Made by a program: the position numbers and the translations under genes
Part shown: piece after piece, positions 1 to 4,282 of the stretch
Numbering within the stretch: position 1 is the stretch's first letter
Layout: every line of letters begins with the position of its first letter
Source of the DNA: SZAS-79 sp038211455
GTDB lineage: Bacteria; Pseudomonadota; Gammaproteobacteria; Burkholderiales; SG8-39
Length of the DNA stretch: 6,949 nucleotides
Reading direction: 5' to 3'
Assembly: GCA_038211455.1 (NCBI GenBank)
Contig: JBBQVP010000211.1
Location: 1-6,949 of the forward strand
Notes under the pieces: model-generated
Told to the model about the DNA's origin: nothing
The model's database searches: none
Seen by the model: only the letters and a program-made list of their open reading frames with translations

Positions 1-126
1 GATGTGCTCGTTCCGGCGCGGCGCGTGACGCACGGGCTCGGGAGGCGTTGCCGACCATTCAGTCGGCACAGCGATCTCGGTGATCGTCCCTTCGCTCGGA
101 TGCTAGACTTTCCTGAAGAAAGAACC
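1..126 (-). pseudogene. CaiB/BaiF-like CoA-transferase C-terminal remnant (partial, off left edge)
   Basis: On the minus strand one frame reads FFRKV, a TAG stop (105-103), then HPSEGTITEIAVP, EWSATPPEPVRHAP and RRNEHI up to the window edge. This resembles the C-terminal stretch of class III (CaiB/BaiF) CoA-transferases, where an xHPxEG segment is followed by a small-residue/SATP segment, an R-x-AP motif and G-E-H-T. These enzymes move CoA between carboxylic acids in the cytoplasm. There is no start and no N-terminal catalytic domain: immediately upstream the sequence is Bug-receptor-like instead. The in-frame TAG and the missing 5' part point to a dead fragment, apparently fused to the Bug remnant. 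The family call rests on pattern recognition over about 35 residues. The rest of the gene, if present, lies left of the window. Confidence 0.4.
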
Positions 127-132
127 CGATGG

Positions 133-391
133 CGCGGTGCGTAGGAACGAAGCGAATTCTTTTGGCGCGAGCGTCCAGGTGCCGTAGGCCGGCAGGCGGA
201 TGCGCTCGGCGACCTCGGGCGTATGCAGCGCTTTCACGAGCTCGGCGTTCAACCGGTCCACACGCTCGGCCTGGGTGTGCCGGCATGAGCAAACACGCCG
301 AACCACAGGTCGCTGCCCGCCTCACCGTAGCCGGCCACCCCACCCTCGCCATGGTGGGGATGTCCGGCGCATAGCTGCTGCGCTTCGAACG
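133..391 (-). pseudogene. Bug/TctC-family tripartite tricarboxylate receptor remnant, frameshifted
   Basis: Three consecutive minus-strand frames together give the C-terminal lobe of a Bug-type periplasmic substrate-binding protein: KRSSYAPDIPTMA (to about 348), then EGGVAGYGEAG and SDLWFGVFAHAGTP (about 348-273), then AERVDRLNAELVKAL, HTPEVAERI, LAPKEFASFLRT (about 271-133). The pattern YAPDxPTMAE...W(F/Y)GVFAPAGTP...RLNAELxKAL...xPxEFAxFxR is characteristic of the family. Each frame change is repaired by adding one base, near 348 and near 272, so two single-base deletions are inferred. The N-terminal two thirds are absent: the vapC stop lies only about 30 bases upstream. After FLRT the sequence stops looking like a Bug C-terminus and becomes CaiB-like. 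Intact members collect carboxylates for TTT transporters; this copy cannot. Confidence 0.7.
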
Positions 392-419
392 TTGGCTGTG
401 ACAACCGGATAAGCACGCT

Positions 420-830
420 TTATTCTTTGCTCCAGTTGGCCAGCACCAGGCCGGGAATGCGCTCGTAGTGGCGCGCGTTGTTTGTAACCAGCACCGCCCC
501 GGCTGAAAGCGAATGCGCGGCAATCATCATGTCCAGCTCGCCTATGGGCTGCCCGGTCGTCACCAGTTGGTGCCGGATGTCGGCGTAGAAGTCGGCGGCC
601 TCGGCGTCCCAGGGCAACACCCGGACGATTTTCAGGAACTGACGCACCCCGACATGCAACCGATGGCCAGCCGGAAGGCGTTTCAAGCCATAGCGCAGCT
701 CGGCGCGCGTCATCACCGACACGCAAACCATGGAGGGCAGGATAGCCTCCAGCTTCGCCTCGATGGCGGGGAATCGGCGTTTGATGATGTAGCTCGCCGT
801 GTCGGTGTCGAGCATGTACAGCATGGTCAC
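420..830 (-). CDS. vapC: VapC-family PIN-domain toxin ribonuclease
   Basis: This is a 136-aa PIN-domain protein. Toxins of this family are Mg2+-dependent endoribonucleases, usually acting on tRNA or rRNA, held inactive by the partner VapB. The acidic active-site residues are in place: D8 (with D10) in YMLDTDTASY, E44 in TRAELRYGLK, D100 in GELDMMIAAH, and the TNN motif at 116-118 in LVTNNARHYERIPGL. Length and order match a complete toxin. The first codon used here is GTG at 830-828, which overlaps the antitoxin stop (GTGA) and fits translational coupling. An ATG two codons later (824-822) gives MLYMLDTD, nearly as typical, and cannot be excluded. Nothing suggests decay. A diverged partial copy lies at 3172-3353. 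Confidence 0.92.
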   Translation of the reverse strand: MTMLYMLDTDTASYIIKRRFPAIEAKLEAILPSMVCVSVMTRAELRYGLKRLPAGHRLHVGVRQFLKIVRVLPWDAEAADFYADIRHQLVTTGQPIGELDMMIAAHSLSAGAVLVTNNARHYERIPGLVLANWSKE

Positions 831-1099
831 CGGCCATCTTCGCCAAACAGGTCGCGCGCAAGTGGCGGGACATTCATCGGACGGTCGGCCATGAATTCAG
901 GCGGCACGTCGACGGATCGCATCAGGTCGAAAAAATCACCCCAGGTCTTCGCGCCCGGACGGGTGGACAACACCACGTCGCCGCTTGTTTCGTCGCGCGT
1001 GATGTAAACCTCCTCGCCTTCAAAGCGGAATTCGGCGGGCAATCGAACGGCTTGACTGGAGCCGTTTTTGAACAGTTTTGCAGTCCGTGTTTCGGGCAT
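827..1099 (-). CDS. vapB: VapB-family antitoxin (AbrB/MazE/SpoVT fold)
   Basis: This 90-aa protein has an N-terminal swapped-hairpin AbrB DNA-binding domain (about residues 5-50: TAKLFKNGSSQAVRLP, then FEGEEVYI) and a C-terminal toxin-binding tail (about 51-90, ending in NVPPLARDLFGEDGR). In this family the N-terminus binds the operon's own operator and the tail wraps the PIN active site. I start it at ATG 1099-1097, since GGAGG sits five bases upstream (1109-1105). An upstream in-frame TTG at 1114 would place that Shine-Dalgarno inside the gene and add non-family residues. Its TGA overlaps the vapC start, so the two form one operon with the antitoxin first, as is usual. The final 15 or so residues are also preserved in the broken copy at 3172-3353. 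Confidence 0.92.
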   Translation of the reverse strand: MPETRTAKLFKNGSSQAVRLPAEFRFEGEEVYITRDETSGDVVLSTRPGAKTWGDFFDLMRSVDVPPEFMADRPMNVPPLARDLFGEDGR

Positions 1100-1119
1100 C
1101 TTGGCCTCCAGCAATCAGC

Positions 1120-1146
1120 GAGTATATGCGCCAGTCTATACGACTC
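1120..1146 (-). promoter_or_regulatory. Candidate vapBC promoter/operator
   Basis: Just upstream of the vapB Shine-Dalgarno, an imperfect inverted repeat has arms GTATA (1122-1126) and TATAC (1137-1141) ten bases apart, flanked further out by GAG and CTC. Read on the minus strand, TATACT at 1126-1121 makes a good -10 hexamer, and its predicted start would leave a leader of about 15 bases. No convincing -35 was found at 16-18 bases. VapB proteins commonly repress their operons through such GTATA/TATAC-type repeats, so autoregulation is likely but inferred. Confidence 0.45.
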
Positions 1147-2195
1147 GCAGGCGAACTCCACGGTAAATTTGTTCTCGAGCCGCCCCTATGACTGAAAGGT
1201 TTGAGTTTCTGGTCATACGCAAGTGGTCGAAGACGAGACGAGTGCGCAAGCGGAGTTTGCGGGGCATACAAGGGGATTTCATCCCCTGAAGCCGGTTTTC
1301 GCCCACAGCGGCGCGCCTGGCGAACGGTTCAGGCCGCCTGCTTCAAGTCGTTGGGGATCAGCTTTCCTTCAACGGTTGGTCGCCTCGCGATCCGCGGATG
1401 CTGGTGGCCTGGCCAAGGCGCGCGAGGTGCCGGAGTACCGCGCGCTGGGGGGAGATCGTCGGCACGGCGTGGCGGTATCTGGATAGGGCCTGAATCCTGT
1501 CAGCGACCCGAAAACCGTTTCACCCCCGCCTTTGTCGGCGGCCCGCTGCGGATCCTGGTTCAGTCGGAGCAATGTACCGATACCGATACATTAATTGGCT
1601 TCTCATCCGCTCCAGGACTGGACATCAGAAACTAAAAGTCGTGAATTATTGGGTTTTGCGAGGAGTCGGGCCGCGGGCCTGTAACGGCCTTCTCGGTGAT
1701 CGTCCTCGTGTTTTTCGTGGCCCGGCGCGAATACTCCTCGAGGTCGGGCATGTCGAGCACCCACGCACCACGCCATCGCCGGAAAACCGTACCCAGACTC
1801 GATTTCGGTCTTTTCTTGCGCAGCGCGGGATGAAGAAAGGCGACTTGTGCAAGTTCATCGGGCGCTCAGTGCAGAAGGAGGTATTCGCGCAAACGCTGCC
1901 GCACGTTCAGGCGAACGTCGGCGGGCGCGATCGGGTAGGAGGCGGGGTCACCCCCGCCGTCCTCCCACGCCACCGGGCGCGCGGTTCCGCATCCAGCGGT
2001 TCATTGAACACACCGGAGCCGTCGCAGCGTATCGAGCAGCCACACCAGACCCAGATGATCGAAAAAGGACTTCGGGAAGGCTGCGTGAGCATCGCGCGCG
2101 GCGAACACGCCACGGCGGAGGATTAACGGCTATGGATCGCCACGGCCTGCAGCCTGGCGATGACGAAGGGGGCGTAGGGCGGTTTGCGCTGAAAG
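1147..2195. other. Long stretch without an intact gene
   Basis: About 1 kb with no open frame that reads like a functional protein. The longer frames here (1201-1635, 1572-2126 and 1847-2230 on the plus strand) have Arg/Pro/Gly-rich shadow-type composition and lack recognisable motifs. Short protein-like patches exist, for example AREVPEYRAL followed, one frame over, by WGEIVGTAWRYLDRA (about 1415-1491, plus), which looks like the decayed end of a gene I cannot name. AGGGGAT/ATCCCCT (1271-1287, three-base loop) and GGCGGGG/CCCCGCC (1941-1958, four-base loop) are hairpins without T-tracts. The minus-strand remains at 1632-2225 and the palindrome at 1571-1592 are listed separately. Confidence 0.6.
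1571..1592. promoter_or_regulatory. 22-bp near-palindrome, operator-like
   Basis: The ends are AATGTA (1571-1576) and TACATT (1587-1592), and the ten bases between contain a repeated CCGATA unit. Comparing the site with its own reverse complement, 18 of 22 positions agree; the four mismatches are all transitions. Size and symmetry suit a dimeric helix-turn-helix repressor such as a TetR-family protein, but no regulator gene and no intact downstream gene is present. It may be an orphan operator left from a lost gene. The outer hexamers are the same as in the palindrome at 2224-2246. Confidence 0.35.
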
Positions 2196-2225
2196 GTGTT
2201 GACGAATGCAGCCAGTCATGGACAA
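1632..2225 (-). pseudogene. Unidentified decayed gene, several frames
   Basis: The minus strand carries successive segments that look like real protein but change frame: NTFQRKPPYAPFVIARLQ (2200-2126), VFAARDAHAAFPKSFFDH then LGLVWLLDTL (2111 to about 2025), DGSGVFNEPLDAEPRARW (from 2023), and a last frame with ADVRLNVRQRLREYLLLH, a TGA (1868-1866), then AQVAFLHPALRKK and AWVLDMPDLEEYSRRATK, ending at TAG 1634-1632. Several frameshifts and one stop would be needed to explain this as a single former gene. I do not recognise the family, and chance open patches in GC-rich DNA are a real alternative. Confidence 0.28.
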
Positions 2226-2226
2226 T
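2199..2226 (+). promoter_or_regulatory. Candidate sigma-70 promoter of the Phd/PIN operon
   Basis: TTGACG (2199-2204, five of six matches to the -35 consensus) is separated by 16 bases from GACAAT (2221-2226, four of six matches to the -10 consensus). The -10 overlaps the left end of the palindrome at 2224-2246, so a protein bound there would block RNA polymerase. This fits the negative autoregulation known for Phd/YefM antitoxins. Confidence 0.5.
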
Positions 2227-2246
2227 GTAGTGTTGAACACTACATT
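2224..2246. promoter_or_regulatory. Perfect 23-bp palindromic operator of the Phd/PIN operon
   Basis: The arms AATGTAGTGTT (2224-2234) and AACACTACATT (2236-2246) are exact reverse complements around a single central G. The site ends 12 bases before the antitoxin start and overlaps the candidate -10. Phd/YefM antitoxins repress their own operons by binding short palindromes placed like this, so it is the probable operator. No T-run follows, which argues against a terminator. Confidence 0.7.
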
Positions 2247-2258
2247 CGTGGATTTGAG

Positions 2259-2495
2259 ATGAAAACCATATCGGCTGGCGATGCTAACCGCTACTTTTCC
2301 AATCTGCTGCGTGATGTTGCGAGCGGAAAGGTCATTACTGTCCTGTCTCGCGGCAAGCCGGTTGCGACTATTTCCCCCGCCCATGGTGGAGACGGTCAGC
2401 GCCAAGCCGCCAGGCTTTGCCTGCTTGAGCGCCTGCGTCAGCACAGGGCCTCGGGAGCGAGGAACTGGACGCGCGATGAGTTGTATGAGAGTTGA
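2259..2495 (+). CDS. Phd/YefM-family antitoxin
   Basis: This 78-aa protein begins MKTISAGDANRYFSNLL, the typical Phd/YefM N-terminus that folds as a dimeric DNA-binding domain. It continues with ITVLSRGKPVATISP (about 26-40) and ends with a charged helical tail, RNWTRDELYES, that would bind the toxin. The frame is open back to 2196, but that extension runs through the palindromic operator and is not family-like, so ATG 2259 is chosen; the ribosome site is weak (GGAT at 2250-2253). The PIN toxin starts six bases after its stop. Pairing of a Phd-fold antitoxin with a PIN toxin is a known mix of toxin-antitoxin parts. It presumably binds the palindrome at 2224-2246 and shuts off its operon. Confidence 0.88.
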   Translation: MKTISAGDANRYFSNLLRDVASGKVITVLSRGKPVATISPAHGGDGQRQAARLCLLERLRQHRASGARNWTRDELYES

Positions 2496-2501
2496 CGGCA
2501 G

Positions 2502-2945
2502 GTGAGAGTTGCACTCGACACCAATATCCTGGCCTATGCAGAAGGTTTGGGTGACGAAGTCCGCTGTGGCATGGCGTTGCGTCTCATTGAGCAGTTGCCC
2601 GAAGACTCAGTCGTGTTGCCTGCACAAACTCTGGGCGAATTGACCTGGGTACTCACCGGCAAAGCCAAATGCACACCAGCAGCAGCACGAGAAGCTGTGC
2701 TTGGCTGGGCTGACAGCTTTGAAGTCGCCGATTCAAACTGGCCGGCCTTTCAGGCGGCCCTGGACCTGACGGTTGATCACCAACTGCCGATGTGGGATGC
2801 CCTGATCTTGGCGGTTGCCGCAGAGAATCACTGTCGGCTGCTGTTAAGTGAAGATTTTCAGAATGGTTTTACCTGGCGCGGCGTTACAGTTGTCGATCCG
2901 TTTGCGTCCCAACGTTCCCCGTTGCTCATCGGTTTGTTGGGTTAG
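2502..2945 (+). CDS. PIN-domain toxin (VapC-like ribonuclease)
   Basis: This 147-aa PIN-domain protein has its four acidic active-site positions in order: D6 in RVALDTNILAY, E46 in TLGELTWVL, D99 in PMWDALILAVAAE and D118 in LLLSEDFQNGF, followed by the usual closing strand GVTVVDPF. These residues coordinate the Mg2+/Mn2+ used to cleave RNA. It starts at GTG 2502, six bases after the antitoxin stop, with no clear Shine-Dalgarno, so translation is probably coupled to the antitoxin. It differs clearly in sequence from the PIN toxin at 420-830 and belongs to another PIN subgroup, so the modules are unrelated acquisitions rather than copies. By eye this operon is less GC-rich than the genes to its right, which would fit transfer. 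RNA target unknown. Confidence 0.88.
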   Translation: MRVALDTNILAYAEGLGDEVRCGMALRLIEQLPEDSVVLPAQTLGELTWVLTGKAKCTPAAAREAVLGWADSFEVADSNWPAFQAALDLTVDHQLPMWDALILAVAAENHCRLLLSEDFQNGFTWRGVTVVDPFASQRSPLLIGLLG

Positions 2946-2961
2946 TTGGGGTCACATCTAG

Positions 2962-3102
2962 CCGTCGCACCCAAGCCAACAAGCAAAACGCGCTGTCGAG
3001 CGCATGGCTCTCGCGCTGTGGCGCCAGCGCCGGCTGGTGGCTGCAGAAACGGCTCAGCTGCAATTGGAGCAGGCGGCAGCAGTCGGCAGCAGTCGGAACT
3101 GA
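2962..3102 (+). pseudogene. C-terminal remnant of a small hypothetical protein
   Basis: Between a TAG at 2959-2961 and a TGA at 3100-3102 the frame reads AVERMALALWRQRRLVAAE, then TAQLQLEQAAAVGSSRN. The VERMAxAxWRQRRLxxAE pattern recalls the middle of a widespread uncharacterised bacterial family whose N-terminus is rich in RNALKHGL-type motifs; that match is from memory. No N-terminal part and no usable start are present, so this is a fragment. Near its end CGGCAGCAGT is repeated in tandem (3074-3083 and 3084-3093). Confidence 0.4.
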
Positions 3103-3171
3103 CGTATCCAGAGCTCCCACTCCAACCATCGGAAATTGTGAAAATCAGAATATCAAATCACTTGACCCGAC

Positions 3172-3353
3172 CGATTTTCAGGAATCGACGCACCCCGACA
3201 TGCAACCGATGGCCGGCCGGAAGGCGTTTCAAGCCATAGCGCAGCTCGGCGCGCGTCATCACGGACACGCACACCATGGACGGCAGGATAGCCTCCAGCT
3301 TCGCCAAACAGGTTGCGTGCAAGCGGCGGGACATTCATCGGACGGACGGCCAT
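3172..3353 (-). pseudogene. Broken partial copy of the vapBC locus with an 85-bp deletion
   Basis: These 182 bases match 626-759 and 838-892 of the intact vapBC locus, in the same orientation. By eye I count ten mismatches, roughly 94-95% identity, and no other indels. The copy skips exactly the 85 bases between two CTTCGCC repeats of the intact locus (753-759 and 838-844) and keeps one of them (3299-3305), a classic outcome of recombination or slippage between short direct repeats. It keeps the end of vapB (RPMNVPPLARNLFGE), then enters vapC sequence in the wrong frame, and lacks both vapB's DNA-binding part and vapC's active site start and end. It cannot encode a working pair. Homology stops sharply at 3172 and 3353. 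Confidence 0.85.
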
Positions 3354-3414
3354 ATGAAAAATACGCAGCGCTGCCGGGGCTTGTCGAACCCAAGCAGCCA
3401 TCCCACAGAGCACC

Positions 3415-4047
3415 TCAAATCCGGTAGGCAACTACCGTCATCACCTTGGCGAGGATGCGCATGAGTCCCTTTGCCGGGGCGGGCATTTCCGCGGCCCCCA
3501 GGGACACAGCCGTTTCGCGGTGCCTGGCCTCTTCGTCCGCCATCTGCCGGACCACTGCCCGGGTCCGAGCGTCGTCTGGAGAAAGTTCCGCAAGGTGTCC
3601 TTCAAGGTGCTGCTCGACCTGCCTTTCGGTTTCGGCCACAAACGCGAGATTCCAGCGGTCGCCGAGCATGCCGGCAGCGGCACCCATGGCAAGCGCCCCC
3701 GCGTACCAGACTGGATTCAGCCGGCTAGGCCGTCCGCCGAGTTCGTGAATTCGTTCTGCGCTCCACGCAAGGTGATCCTGCTCCTCCTTTGCCGCTTTCT
3801 CCAGCGCGCGCCGGTTCCCGGGATCGCGGGCGGTGAGCGCCTGGCCCTGATAGAGCGCCTGCGCGCATACCTCGCCAACGTGGTTCACCCGCATCAATGC
3901 CGCCGCATGGTCGCGCTCCGCATCCGACAGGCTGCCCTCCGGAAACACGCGTGCCGGCGACGGACGGCCGGAGGCGTGGACGCCGAAAATCGTGCGCAGC
4001 GCACGGTCGGCTTCGATGATCGCGCGGTCAATGGAAAGATTTCTCAT
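3415..4047 (-). CDS. coq7: Coq7-type di-iron demethoxyubiquinone hydroxylase
   Basis: This 210-aa enzyme hydroxylates 2-polyprenyl-3-methyl-6-methoxy-1,4-benzoquinol, the penultimate ring step of aerobic ubiquinone synthesis, at the inner membrane surface. It is a ferritin-like four-helix bundle with the full ligand set: E59 in NHVGEVCAQALY, E89 and H92 in KEEQDHLAW, E141 in FVAETERQVEQHLEGHL, and E173 and H176 in DEEARHRETA. The spacings E59-E89-H92-E141 equal those of the animal enzyme. Hydrophobic stretches around 113-137 and the C-terminal RILAKVMTVVAYRI suit membrane association. Length is normal. I start at ATG 4047, which gives the family-like MRNLSIDRAIIEADRALRT. A GTG at 4071, with GGAAG upstream, would add eight residues. 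It stands alone and diverges from the halogenase. Confidence 0.93.
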   Translation of the reverse strand: MRNLSIDRAIIEADRALRTIFGVHASGRPSPARVFPEGSLSDAERDHAAALMRVNHVGEVCAQALYQGQALTARDPGNRRALEKAAKEEQDHLAWSAERIHELGGRPSRLNPVWYAGALAMGAAAGMLGDRWNLAFVAETERQVEQHLEGHLAELSPDDARTRAVVRQMADEEARHRETAVSLGAAEMPAPAKGLMRILAKVMTVVAYRI

Positions 4048-4218
4048 GGCGCCAAGTCTAGCAAGGAACACGCCCTTCTTCCCGCGCTTCGGCGCCTTTC
4101 CCGCTTATCTGCGCGATAGCGTGGCCGTGAAAACGCGCTGGCGCTTCGCGAGGAAAAACGCATGTCGCAAGCCAACAGTTGTCACTGTCGGGGAGTCCAA
4201 TACCCATGGCGGTTATCG

Positions 4219-4224
4219 TATACT
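4219..4224 (+). promoter_or_regulatory. Candidate -10 element for the halogenase
   Basis: TATACT matches five of six -10 consensus bases and would give a leader of roughly 50 bases before the start codon at 4283. No good -35 stands 16-18 bases upstream; TTGTCA at 4179-4184 is too far away. The sequence sits in the 235-bp gap between the divergent coq7 and halogenase genes, in which I see no other strong signal. Confidence 0.25.
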
Positions 4225-4271
4225 TTCCGTTTTACGCAGGCACCTGGCGCGAGCGTCGGGCAGTCCGCAAT

Positions 4272-4276
4272 GAGGA
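4272..4276 (+). promoter_or_regulatory. Ribosome binding site of the halogenase
   Basis: GAGGA lies six bases before ATG 4283. This good Shine-Dalgarno fixes the start, and the first residues (SEKIQSILIVGGGTAGW) place the FAD-binding loop at the usual distance from the N-terminus. Confidence 0.7.
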
Positions 4277-4282
4277 TCGTGA

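Noticed and set aside
59..523. 154-codon minus-strand open frame
   Set aside because: Only a small part (SSYAPDIPTMA) is genuine Bug sequence; the rest is the wrong frame of the frameshifted remnant and of vapC.
322..873. 183-codon minus-strand open frame
   Set aside because: It overlaps vapC in another frame, is rich in Arg/Ala/Gly without motifs, and vapC has all the PIN residues.
1201..1635. 144-codon plus-strand open frame
   Set aside because: Shadow-type composition, no recognisable domain and no ribosome site; the better protein-like patches here lie in other frames.
1941..1958. GGCGGGG/CCCCGCC hairpin as a terminator
   Set aside because: No T-run on either strand and no intact gene ends nearby; it is likely just GC-rich symmetry.
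1572..2126. 184-codon plus-strand open frame
   Set aside because: It starts inside the near-palindrome, has low-information Arg/Pro-rich sequence and opposes more protein-like minus-strand segments.
3074..3093. Tandem CGGCAGCAGT as a CRISPR or VNTR seed
   Set aside because: Only two adjacent 10-base units, without spacers or further copies.
3354..3414. GCAGCGCTGC followed by T-rich sequence (minus strand) as the coq7 terminator
   Set aside because: The palindrome allows only about three base pairs once a loop is formed, so the hairpin would be too weak to call.
3520..4119. 199-codon plus-strand open frame
   Set aside because: It is antisense to coq7, which carries a complete set of di-iron ligands.
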